From contig CAZOWW010000092.1 in the NCBI GenBank assembly GCA_964583765.1, positions 1 to 24,176 on the forward strand: DNA of 24,176 nt. The letters are read 5' to 3'. The translations under genes and the position numbers were made by a program. Under the pieces are notes generated by a model, which made no database searches, was not told the origin of the DNA, and was given only the letters and a program-made list of their open reading frames with translations. Below are positions 8,240 through 15,513 of the stretch, piece after piece. Origin of the DNA: CAZOWW01 sp964583765. Lineage in GTDB: Bacteria; Actinomycetota; Actinomycetes; Actinomycetales; Kineosporiaceae. Numbering within the stretch: position 1 is the stretch's first letter; the number at the start of each line of letters is the position of its first letter.

Positions 8240-8479
8240 TCACAAACCTGTTGATCTCCCGCCACTCTGACCCTTCCGTGGTTTACCCGTGGTTTTCTCT
8301 GCGCCTCCCACGAGGCCACCCAGGACGTCCGCGGCCTTTGCCGGCCCGTTCTGACGCCCGAAGTAGCTGTCCTGCGTGACGCTGATCCGCCGGTGCCCGA
8401 GCTGATCGGCGATCTCCCGCACCGTCAGCCCGCCGGCGTCCAACAACGTCGCCGTTGCCTTACTGAAGCCGGACCACAC
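8240..8479 (-). pseudogene. C-terminal remnant of a tyrosine-type phage/ICE integrase
   Basis: Only the last ~75 residues of a tyrosine recombinase remain. The block KATATLLDAGGLTVREIADQ is followed by LGHRRISVTQDSYFGR, which matches the end of the catalytic domain. It contains the conserved LGH motif and the nucleophile Tyr in QDSYFGR. The catalytic Arg and the remaining upstream part are absent, and the sequence before FSKATATLL has no integrase similarity, so the gene is a truncated remnant. It reads toward tRNA-Arg, with its stop 13 bases from the tRNA 3' end, the usual orientation for an integrase at its attachment site. Confidence 0.82.
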
Positions 8480-8615
8480 TCGCGCGGCGCTGGAGCTCAG
8501 GGACGATCACGACGGGTGGAGGCTCACGCATCCGCTTGATCGGGACGGCCACTGCCTCGGCCCCTCCGACAGGAGCGGGACGTGGGTGGGATGTGCGTGC
8601 CGGCCGATCGGGTTC

Positions 8616-9020
8616 TCACGGCGAGGGCGAGGTCCGATCGATGGTCTGCCAGTTGACCCTGCCCGGGGCGGGCAATGCCAGTGGCGCCCCGTAGGAGTAG
8701 ACCTCCAGGGACGCAAGCCGGCCGTCGGTGAGGAACAGCAGCAGACCACCCACCTCCGCACCATCCGCATCAAGCACGACCCCTTCGCGTGACGTGGGGC
8801 TGCTCGCGCCCAGCGCAGCCTCACCGGACGGAGCCTTGAGGTCCAGGGTTCCGCAGCCGCATAGACAGCCTGGCCGCGCCCGCAGGTGCTCGAGCTGAGT
8901 ACGTAGCGAGTCTGCGTCTGCCCACTCGCCCACGAGTGCCTCATCTACCAGCGCAAGCTCCTCAGCCGTCAGCGGCCGCCAGATGCCCTTACCTGCTTCC
9001 CGACCAGGTTCGTCACCCAC
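8616..9020 (-). CDS. Small conserved-looking protein with a CLCGCG cysteine motif
   Basis: A 134-residue soluble protein of unknown function. It begins with WRPLTAEELALVDEALVGEW after a short leader and has a central cysteine cluster RPGCLCGCGTLDL. A beta-rich half follows (GVVLDADGAEVGGLLLFLTDGRLASLEVYSYG). The pattern of an N-terminal helix, a Cys-x-Cys-Gly-Cys strand and a closing DGRL-SLE segment resembles a family of uncharacterised small actinobacterial proteins, but I will not give it a family number. The GTG start at 9020 has only a weak ribosome binding site. It lies between integrase and transposase debris, so it is probably island cargo. It could be regulatory or metal-binding. Confidence 0.6.
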   Translation of the reverse strand: MGDEPGREAGKGIWRPLTAEELALVDEALVGEWADADSLRTQLEHLRARPGCLCGCGTLDLKAPSGEAALGASSPTSREGVVLDADGAEVGGLLLFLTDGRLASLEVYSYGAPLALPAPGRVNWQTIDRTSPSP

Positions 9021-9104
9021 GGCTCACATCGTGCCGCCGCGACCTGTCTTGGAGATGCACAAACACGATCCAGCCGAGCGGGAAGAAGAAGTGGCGGCCG
9101 TACT

Positions 9105-9331
9105 TGCGACGCTGCTCCCGACACGCGCTGATCAACGACGTGTACAGGCCCCCCGCGACGCAGCAGGGCACCCTTGCCGGCCTTGTCCAACCGCTCGTGT
9201 TCAGCCAAGATCGACAGCTTGTGGCACGCGGTATCGGTTTGCCGCGTCGCTCACTCATCGACCTCAGGGTCCGGGACGTCCTCCACCCGCACCACATGCC
9301 CAACCGGCACGTCAGGCACGGTCTGCATCAT
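9105..9331 (-). pseudogene. Frameshifted transposase OrfA remnant (IS3-like helix-turn-helix protein)
   Basis: The ATG at 9331, preceded by GGAG, opens MMQTVPDVPVGHVVRVEDVP followed by DPEVDE and a TGA stop. In another frame KLSILAEHERLDKAGKGALL and then RR follow, and after a run of six G the text continues in a third frame as LYTSLISACREQR. These three pieces in order match the N-terminal helix-turn-helix region of IS3-family OrfA transposases (typically ...LAEYDRLDKAGKGALLRREG LYTSLISAWREQR). At least two frame breaks and loss of the downstream OrfB make it non-functional. The family call rests on remembered sequence pattern. Confidence 0.62.
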
Positions 9332-9368
9332 CGAACACGATCTCCAGCTCTCGTCCTCAGGACTCAGT

Positions 9369-9398
9369 AATCAGCACTACCGAAATCGGCACTACCGA
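9369..9398. repeat. Two-copy 15-bp tandem repeat
   Basis: AATCAGCACTACCGA (9369-9383) is followed directly by AATCGGCACTACCGA (9384-9398), one mismatch. It lies just upstream of the transposase remnant, in a patch of lower G+C, near the likely edge of the island debris. Confidence 0.7.
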
Positions 9399-9513
9399 GG
9401 TGTCTCGCCAGAGGTTGACAAAAAGGGCAGCTCTGGTCGCGGTCGCTGGCCGCAGATGCCTGTGCCCGGGTCGGTGCCAGTGTTGGTGTCGCCGGCACCA
9501 TCGAGGGAAGCCC

Positions 9514-9948
9514 TCAACCGGGTACGGTGCGCGGCCGCGAGCGGGACCGGCGCACCACGTGCGTCCACAGGCTCAGTGACATCGCTGCCGTGAGGAGCTC
9601 CCTGGCCGCCCATCCCCATGGCGCGCCGGTCGTGCGTTCGAGGAACAGGCCGCCCACGAACAGGAGCGTCCAGACGGCTGCTGCTGCTGTCACGACTCCT
9701 CGGCGCCACTCCCTAAGCGGCAGGACCATGCGGCGGACGTCGCGGCGCGGAGTCCCTTCCTGGGGCGTCTCCAGGTGATCCTCAGGGGCAGAAGGTTCGG
9801 AGTCCACGCCGCACAGGCTCAGGACGGCGAAGGTCACCGCGGCGACGGCCGCCCCGAAGTACACGTAGTCCCAGGTCCGGCACAGTGCCGAGACGCCGAG
9901 GCTGCCCGCGAGCACGATGACCAGACTCCGGTCCCATGCTCTCCTCAC
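9514..9948 (-). CDS. Small membrane protein of unknown function
   Basis: A 144-residue protein with four probable membrane segments in two pairs: residues ~8-24 and ~29-48, then ~84-103 and ~108-129. The pairs are joined by a charged loop of about 35 residues (DSEPSAPEDHLETPQ...PLREWRRG). The C-terminus is basic (RRSRSRPRT). The GTG start has no convincing ribosome binding site, but GTGA there overlaps the TGA of an upstream open frame (9945-10430), which hints at coupling. It could be the last gene of the peptidase-decarboxylase operon. No family recognised. Confidence 0.55.
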   Translation of the reverse strand: MRRAWDRSLVIVLAGSLGVSALCRTWDYVYFGAAVAAVTFAVLSLCGVDSEPSAPEDHLETPQEGTPRRDVRRMVLPLREWRRGVVTAAAAVWTLLFVGGLFLERTTGAPWGWAARELLTAAMSLSLWTHVVRRSRSRPRTVPG

Positions 9949-10302
9949 GGTCGCCAGTCTCCCCCACGCGGAGCTCGTGCGGCCGGATCCTCAGGCGCGT
10001 CGTCGTCCGACTGCGGTCCCGGCTCGGCCCAGTCCGATGCGCGGCTGCCTTCGGCCGGTCCCGCCCCGGCCTCTTCCAGTGCTCCGTTGCGTCGATCCGG
10101 CTCGGGCTCGGCCCGATTCGCTGCGCGGATACGTCGTCCCGGCTCAGGCCCGGCCCCTCCCGGCACACGGTCGTTTCCGCCCTGCTCGAGTCGTATGCGG
10201 TCGCAGGACGTGGTCACGGTTGTCGTCCGGGGTGAGGTGTCCCTGCCACCTGGCGTGTCGCCGGGCACACGCCGTCCACCGTCATGGCAGGCGCAGGCGT
10301 CC
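9949..10302. other. Low-complexity stretch without a confident gene
   Basis: About 350 bases between the decarboxylase stop and the membrane protein. They are full of short, imperfect GGCTCGG/CGGCCC-type repeats. One minus-strand frame is open across it (9945-10430, starting inside the decarboxylase gene) and encodes a Pro/Gly/Arg/Glu-rich chain with no fold signature. It could be real only because its stop overlaps the next GTG start by four bases. I treat it as unproven. Confidence 0.45.
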
Positions 10303-12201
10303 TCAGCGGAAGCCTCGGCCGGACAGGGGCACGGTGGCGCCATCATGGTGGGGCCAGATGTCCAGTCCGGTGGCGCCCGTCCTGGTGCCAGTATCCGACT
10401 CGGTAGCGGGACCTGACTCACGAGGGTCACGTGACCCAGTGCTGGTGCGTGACCCGGTGCGCTTCTCCGGCTCGACCGCAGCCCCGGGCCTGGCCGTGGG
10501 GCCGGGTTCTCCGGCGTCCTCCCCGCCGCGGCCGCCCTGCCTCGGCAGTCGCCGTTCGGTGTGGTCCGTCGGGCCGGGGTAGGCCTCGGCGCGTGCGAGA
10601 TCGGCGATGAGGCGGTCCACGTCGTCCGGCCCGATTCCCGGCATGACGAAGATGTGGGCGTACTGCCGACCGCCGTCGTCGCTGAGTTGCTCCGTGGAGA
10701 GGGAGTGTCGGAAGACGTACCGCTCGGCGGGCCTGCGGAACCGCACGCTCAGCGCTCCTGGGGTCCGCGCCACCCACAGGTCCAGGCCCCGCTCTCCCCC
10801 GAGCGCGCGTAGACGCTCTTCGGCATATCGCGCGGTGGACTCGGCGTTGCAGATCCGGTCGACCTGGTCGTCGAAGGAGTGGCTGGCGAGATGGTCCCAG
10901 AGCACCACCGCGGAGAAGCCGTTGCGGGAACCCGCGAAGGTGGTGTCCGGAGCGCCAACGTACGCGGGCATGTGCTGCGGGCGCAGCTGGTGCCCGACGC
11001 GCGTCATGTAGACGCCGCACGGCCAGGGCGTGCCCAGCCACTTGTGCCCGCTCATCACGAGCGAGAACACATGCTCCAGGCCGAAGTCGAACGCCGGGAT
11101 GGGCGGGACGTCGGCGACCCGCGAGTCGCCGCGCGCCTGGGCGGCCCGGAGGTAGGGCAGATAGGCCGCGCCCAGGGCGCCGTCCACGTGGATCCAGAAG
11201 CCGTGGCGTTCCTCGCTGTGCGGTTCGACGGCGCCGACCGGCGGGAAACTCAGCGTCCTCCGGTACAGCCCGTGGCGGTGCAGCACCTCGACGACCCTGG
11301 TGCAGATCTCCTCCACCGGATCGTGCGCGCCCTTGAACGCTGTGCCCAGGTTCAGGCTGATCAGGGGCGGATGGCCCTTGCTGGCGAAGAAGTCGACCAG
11401 GGTGCACAGGGCGCCCACGTCGATGCAGCCCGATCCCTGGTTCCCGCCCACGGACGGCACCTCGGCCGGCCAGCTCCCGCCCAACGGGCACTGATCCGGG
11501 TAGATCTGCGAGCCGACCTCCTGGAAGGTGGAGATACCGAGGGCCCGCACCGCCTTGGTGAGCGAGTAGTGGGTGTCCGCGGAGAAGAACGCGACCGGTC
11601 GGTACGCATTGGGGTTGTCCGGGTCGGGCAGGGCCCTGATCCAGGCGGCCTCAGCCACCGGGGACCGCGGATCCATGATCAGGGCACGTCCGCCCAGGTA
11701 GTCCCGGGCGTTCCACAGGCCGTACATGTTGCCCTCGCTCGACCCCATGGTGAGCACGGAGCCCCAGTACGAGTCGCCGTCGTGCGGATCGTGCGGTGTC
11801 CGTGCGTGCCAGAGCTCGGCGAAGTGGTCCAGCACCGCACGCTCGAACGGCTTGCTGTTGAGGGTGAAGTTGCCCTCGGTGAACGGGTCGCCGAGGTTGT
11901 TCAGGTGGTGGTCCAGCAGCCAGCCCAGGTCCGCCTCGAAGTGCAGATCCTGGGTGGCCTGGTAACCCAGGAACGCGGTCGACTGGCGCTCGACGTACGA
12001 GCGGAACGACGACAGGACGTGCGCACGCTGCTCGGGGGTCAGGGGCTGTGATCCCAGGGGGATCGGCAGCTCCCAGGGCACCGAGGCGGACTCGCGCAGT
12101 TCTTCAGCCATGTTCCCCAGTTCCCCGCCGGCGTCGTTCCCCAGTTCCCCGGTCACGTTCCGGAGTTCGCCGATGGCGTCCCGGGGTACGGAGCCGGTCA
12201 C
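10303..12201 (-). CDS. PLP-dependent group II amino acid decarboxylase
   Basis: Cytosolic enzyme of the histidine/aromatic amino acid decarboxylase superfamily, 632 residues. The PLP Lys is at about residue 387 in MSGHKWLGTPWPCGVYMTR. The ring-stacking His is in SADTHYSLTKAV and the PLP-nitrogen Asp in FWIHVDGALGAAYLPYL; LNLGTAFKGAHDPVEEI matches the family's glycine turn. I chose GTG 12201 because it overlaps the peptidase stop as GTGA and has GAGGGA upstream. ATG 12111 (MAEELRES) is the alternative. Between them lies a three-copy repeat encoding ELGN-type units. The last ~85 residues form a Gly/Thr/Arg-rich, probably disordered tail not expected for the family. Substrate unknown. Confidence 0.88.
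   Translation of the reverse strand: MTGSVPRDAIGELRNVTGELGNDAGGELGNMAEELRESASVPWELPIPLGSQPLTPEQRAHVLSSFRSYVERQSTAFLGYQATQDLHFEADLGWLLDHHLNNLGDPFTEGNFTLNSKPFERAVLDHFAELWHARTPHDPHDGDSYWGSVLTMGSSEGNMYGLWNARDYLGGRALIMDPRSPVAEAAWIRALPDPDNPNAYRPVAFFSADTHYSLTKAVRALGISTFQEVGSQIYPDQCPLGGSWPAEVPSVGGNQGSGCIDVGALCTLVDFFASKGHPPLISLNLGTAFKGAHDPVEEICTRVVEVLHRHGLYRRTLSFPPVGAVEPHSEERHGFWIHVDGALGAAYLPYLRAAQARGDSRVADVPPIPAFDFGLEHVFSLVMSGHKWLGTPWPCGVYMTRVGHQLRPQHMPAYVGAPDTTFAGSRNGFSAVVLWDHLASHSFDDQVDRICNAESTARYAEERLRALGGERGLDLWVARTPGALSVRFRRPAERYVFRHSLSTEQLSDDGGRQYAHIFVMPGIGPDDVDRLIADLARAEAYPGPTDHTERRLPRQGGRGGEDAGEPGPTARPGAAVEPEKRTGSRTSTGSRDPRESGPATESDTGTRTGATGLDIWPHHDGATVPLSGRGFR
12112..12172. repeat. Three-copy imperfect repeat at the start of the decarboxylase
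   Basis: GTTCCCCAGTTCCCCG occurs exactly at 12112-12127 and 12136-12151, with a diverged third copy at 12157-12172. On the minus strand it encodes the repeated ELGN/ELRN segments. It falls exactly between the two possible decarboxylase start codons. Confidence 0.75.
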
Positions 12202-13745
12202 CGCGGGTCCCTCGGGGTGCTTGCGGCATCGCGACCGGCTGGGTCCCCGGGCCCTCGGACGGGGACTGGGGGATCGCCGGAGACTGCCGTGCTCGCGTCC
12301 GTGTGGTATCGCGGGGCGGTGCTCGCATCGGCGAGGTACTGCAGGAGGTTCACCTCGGCCCGGGTCATCCGGGTGAGCTCGCTCAGCGACACGCTCTCGG
12401 GGCTGCTGTGGATGCGGCAGCGCGGCTCCTCGCATCCCCACATGACGACCGTGGCCTCAGGGTCGTGCTGCACCGAGGCCAGCTTGTTGATCATCGGGAT
12501 GGTTCCTCCCAGTCCGGACTGCACCGCGCCCCGGGTCCACTCGGGGTAGGCGTCCCCCACGGCGCGCAGCGCCAGCGGGAAGTACCGGCCGCCGTCCCCG
12601 GACAGGTGGAAGCCCGGACCGCTGTCGACGCGCACGACGTCCGGCGTGATCCCGTAGGGCGCGGCGGCGAGCACATGGGTGCGCAGGGCCTGGAACGCCT
12701 CCTCCGGGTCCTGGGCCGGGGCGATCCGCACGCTGATCCTTGCCGTGACCTGCGACTGCAGCCGGTTCACGGAGTGTGCCACGCTCGGGACGCCGTCCAG
12801 GCCCACCACGTTGATCGAAGGGGTTCCTGCGAGCCGCTGCGTGATGCTCCCGCTGCCGGTCAGGCGCACCTGGTCGAGGACACCGGCCTGCGTGCGGAAC
12901 AGCTCCTCCTCCTGGGTGCTCGAGGGCGGCCAGTCCGGTCCGGTGTAGCGGCCCAGGCCTCGAACCGAAGGCTCTCCCCGCCAATCCGTGAGGGTGTCGA
13001 GGATCCGCACCAGGGCGAGGAAGGCGTCCGGAGCAGGCCCCCCGAACATGCCGCTGTGCACCGGTACCTGCAGGGTCGAGACCGTCACGTCGGCCGAGAT
13101 CAGTCCTCGCAGGGACGTCGTCACGGTCGGGGTGCCCTCGGCTGCGTTCCCGGTGTCCGCGATCACGATCACCTGGGCCTGGAACAGGTCGGGATGTGCT
13201 TCGATGTGGGCGTCGAGGCTGCCCGTACCGATCTCCTCCTCGCCCTCCAGGAGCACGACCACGTTCACCGGCGGGCGGCCCCCGAACGCGCGCAGCGTGC
13301 TCAGGTGCATCACGATGCCCGACTTGTCGTCGGCGGCTCCCCGGCCGTACAACCGTCCGTCGGACTCGACCGGTGCGAAGGGATCCTGCGCACCCGACGG
13401 TTCCTGCCAAGGAGCGTCGTCGGCCCGCACCACGTCGTAGTGGGCGTAGAGCAGCACCACCGGACGTCCGTCTGCGGGGTCACCCAGCCGCCCGTAGAGG
13501 ATCGGATTGGCCGCCTGCCCGTCGGGTCCCGGCGGCAGTGCGACCTCCTGGAGTGGCAGGCCGGCCGCGCCGAACGCCGACATCAGGTCGGCCCGGATCG
13601 CGACCAGCTCTGCCTGCTGCGCGCTGTCCGGAGCGGCGCTCACCGAGGCACGGGCCACGAGGGCGCGCAGGTCGGTGACGGCCCGGGGATCAGCCCAGGT
13701 GGACGGCGTGCTGCCGGTGACATCCGTCGTCTGCGGCTCGGTCAT
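12198..13745 (-). CDS. M20 family metallopeptidase (dipeptidase-like)
   Basis: Zinc-dependent hydrolase of dipeptides or N-acyl amino acids, 515 residues. The two-zinc site is complete: His102 and catalytic Asp104 in YAHYDVV, bridging Asp139 in GRGAADDKSG, Glu169/Glu170 in LLEGEEEIGT, an Asp in VIADTG, and the final His in CRIHSSPESV. The lid/dimerisation domain lies between, with the VHSGMFGG motif typical of the CNDP/DapE-like branch. No signal peptide, so cytosolic. The ATG start has GAGGAGAG upstream. The C-terminal ~40 residues are a Pro/Asp-rich extension. Its stop overlaps the decarboxylase start by four bases, so the two enzymes are probably made together: peptide hydrolysis feeding decarboxylation. 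Confidence 0.93.
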   Translation of the reverse strand: MTEPQTTDVTGSTPSTWADPRAVTDLRALVARASVSAAPDSAQQAELVAIRADLMSAFGAAGLPLQEVALPPGPDGQAANPILYGRLGDPADGRPVVLLYAHYDVVRADDAPWQEPSGAQDPFAPVESDGRLYGRGAADDKSGIVMHLSTLRAFGGRPPVNVVVLLEGEEEIGTGSLDAHIEAHPDLFQAQVIVIADTGNAAEGTPTVTTSLRGLISADVTVSTLQVPVHSGMFGGPAPDAFLALVRILDTLTDWRGEPSVRGLGRYTGPDWPPSSTQEEELFRTQAGVLDQVRLTGSGSITQRLAGTPSINVVGLDGVPSVAHSVNRLQSQVTARISVRIAPAQDPEEAFQALRTHVLAAAPYGITPDVVRVDSGPGFHLSGDGGRYFPLALRAVGDAYPEWTRGAVQSGLGGTIPMINKLASVQHDPEATVVMWGCEEPRCRIHSSPESVSLSELTRMTRAEVNLLQYLADASTAPRYHTDASTAVSGDPPVPVRGPGDPAGRDAASTPRDPR

Positions 13746-13899
13746 CTGCTCTCCTCGCTGGGCCTCGGACGTACCTCGGAGACCTCTCGGCGCCCGGGAA
13801 CCCTCCGGACCCCGATGACGGGTGGCGACCGGCGCCGGGAATCAGCCTCCCCCGTGCGAGCGGTCGTGTCGCCCCGGCACGCCGGGCAGGGCACTGGGT

Positions 13900-13985
13900 G
13901 TGATCGAGCGGAGACGCACGAGCGCGCAGCGCGTGATCGAAGCTGGGGACTTGCGGGCCCGCGGCGCGTGATCGAGCGGAGACGC
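13900..13985. repeat. Iterated GTGATCGAGCGGAGACGC repeats
   Basis: The 18-mer GTGATCGAGCGGAGACGC occurs exactly at 13900-13917 and 13968-13985, with a diverged copy starting GTGATCGAAGC at 13933. Spacing is 33 and 35 bases. The array fills the upstream side of the glycoside hydrolase promoter, in the divergent gap with the peptidase operon. Confidence 0.75.
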
Positions 13986-14001
13986 GGCGGCTGGTTCTGG
14001 C

Positions 14002-14007
14002 TAGGCT
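14002..14007 (+). promoter_or_regulatory. -10 box of a probable leaderless transcript (GH1 gene)
   Basis: TAGGCT is followed by six bases and the ATG of the glycoside hydrolase, and no ribosome binding site is present. This is the same geometry as at 7951-7956 and 22381-22386. No good -35 box was found. Confidence 0.5.
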
Positions 14008-14013
14008 GGCGAC

Positions 14014-15306
14014 ATGCCCGAACTGCGGTTTCCTGAGGGTTTCCTCTGGGGTACGGCCACCTCGGGCCACCAGGTCGAGGGGGACAACGTCCACAGCGAC
14101 TGGTGGGCCTGGGAGAACATGCCCGGGAGCCCGGTGCGCGAGCCGAGCGGCCGGGCCTGCGAGCACTTCTGGCGCTACCCGGCGGACGTGCGACTGCTCG
14201 CGGAGCTGGGGCTCAACACCTACCGCTTCTCCGTGGAGTGGTCCCGGGTGGAACCCGAGGACCGGATGATCGAGACCTCCGCGCTCGCGCACTACCGCGA
14301 CGTCGTCGAGGCGGTGCGGGCGGCGGGGATGACGCCGGTCGTCACGCTCAACCACTTCACCTTGCCGGCGTGGCTCGGCCGGCGGGGCGGGTGGCTGAAT
14401 CCTCGGGCCCCCGAGCGCTTCGCGAGCTACTGCGCCCGGGTCGTGGAGTTCCTGGGGGACCGGGTCGACTGGTACGCGACGATCAACGAGTCCGCGAGTG
14501 TGGCGTTCGGCGGGTACCTCGGTGCGCTGGACTTCCCACCCGGTCGCAAGGACCTGCGCTCCTGGGAACGTGCCAACCAGGCGCTCGTGGCCGCTCACCA
14601 GGCCGCCCGCGAGGCGATCCACGGCGTCCGGCCGCAGGCGCGGGTGGGGCAGACGTTCACCATCACCGAGTGGGCCGCGAGCGGGGGCGGTGTCCCCGTG
14701 GTGGAGTACCTGCGCGCGATGATGGAGGACGTCTTCGTCGAGGCCTCCGCCGATGACGACTGGGTCGGGGTGCAGTCGTACACCCGGGAGCACCTGGCGG
14801 CCCCCGCGGTGTTGGAGCCCGTGCTGCGCCGGGCGTTGGCGTCAGGACTGGTCCGCCGGCTCGTGGTGCCGCCCGCGGTGCGGGTCGCGACCCGTGGGTT
14901 CGGCGGTCCACGGCGGATGGCGCCGGGCACCCGGACGACCCTCATGGGTTACGAGTACCGGCCGGAGGCCATCGGGGCGGCCGTCCGCCGCGTGGCGGAA
15001 CTGCTGCCGGGCAAGCCGATCCTGATCACCGAGCACGGTGTGGCCACGAAGGACGACGCCGAGCGCGTGGAGTACATCTCGCGCGGTCTGGCCACGGTGC
15101 GGGAATGCCTGGACGACGGCCTGCCCGTCCTCGGTTACCTGCACTGGAGCGCCTTCGACAACTTCGAGTGGGCTCTCGGATACCGGCCGACCTTCGGGCT
15201 GATCGGCGTCGACCGCCAGACCCAGGAGCGGATCGTGCGGCCGTCCGCCCGCTTCCTCGGTGAGATCGCCCGGTCCGGGGTGCTGGCCCTGCCGGGGGAC
15301 AGCTGA
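14014..15306 (+). CDS. Family 1 glycoside hydrolase (beta-glucosidase-like)
   Basis: A retaining glycosidase with a TIM-barrel fold, 430 residues, somewhat short for GH1 (usually 440-480). It starts with the family N-terminus FPEGFLWGTATSGHQVEGDN. Other landmarks are LGLNTYRFSVEWSRVEP, the VVTLNHFTLPAWL strand, the acid/base Glu in TINES, the nucleophile Glu in LITEHG, and the end block LHWSAFDNFEWALGY. The usual T-x-N-E-P is N-E-S here and I-T-E-N-G is I-T-E-H-G; both glutamates are kept. There is no signal peptide, so it is cytosolic. The natural sugar is unknown. The gene stands alone, divergent from the peptidase operon. Confidence 0.94.
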   Translation: MPELRFPEGFLWGTATSGHQVEGDNVHSDWWAWENMPGSPVREPSGRACEHFWRYPADVRLLAELGLNTYRFSVEWSRVEPEDRMIETSALAHYRDVVEAVRAAGMTPVVTLNHFTLPAWLGRRGGWLNPRAPERFASYCARVVEFLGDRVDWYATINESASVAFGGYLGALDFPPGRKDLRSWERANQALVAAHQAAREAIHGVRPQARVGQTFTITEWAASGGGVPVVEYLRAMMEDVFVEASADDDWVGVQSYTREHLAAPAVLEPVLRRALASGLVRRLVVPPAVRVATRGFGGPRRMAPGTRTTLMGYEYRPEAIGAAVRRVAELLPGKPILITEHGVATKDDAERVEYISRGLATVRECLDDGLPVLGYLHWSAFDNFEWALGYRPTFGLIGVDRQTQERIVRPSARFLGEIARSGVLALPGDS

Positions 15307-15348
15307 CCTGACCGTTCCGGGGTGCCGGCCCTGTCGCGCGACGGCTGA
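15271..15348. repeat. Imperfect 42-bp-period duplication across the GH1 stop codon
   Basis: CGGTCCGGGGTGCTGGCCCT (from 15271) recurs as CGTTCCGGGGTGCCGGCCCT (from 15313). Similarity continues through GACAGCTGA and GACGGCTGA, so the end of the gene including its stop has been copied downstream. A further shared block, ACGGCTGAGG..GGG.CCCGC, is seen at 15341 and 15401. Confidence 0.6.
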
Positions 15349-15500
15349 GGACGGGACCCGCTCTCGAATCGACAGGACCCGACCTGGAGTCGGCAGGTAA
15401 CGGCTGAGGGCAGGGCCCGCCCGACATGGTCGAGATGCCCTCGCCCGTAGGGGTGTTGTGCCAGGGTTGCCTCACGGGCACACAGCCCGTTCCGGACGAC

Positions 15501-15507
15501 GAAGGAG
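15501..15507 (+). promoter_or_regulatory. Ribosome binding site of the 74-residue protein
   Basis: GAAGGAG ends six bases before the ATG at 15514 and is one of the best Shine-Dalgarno matches in the window. It supports this small gene being real. Confidence 0.75.
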
Positions 15508-15513
15508 TCATCG

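Noticed and set aside
8480..8615. Possible upstream part of the integrase or another small gene
   Set aside because: Translation in all frames gave no integrase similarity; one short minus-strand frame of about 30 codons could not be supported.
12048..14036. Long plus-strand open frame opposite the peptidase and decarboxylase
   Set aside because: No domain or start signal; it is the mirror of the M20 and decarboxylase genes.
13690..14793. Minus-strand open frame opposite GH1
   Set aside because: The His/Arg/Val-rich chain has no fold signature and is the mirror of the glycoside hydrolase.
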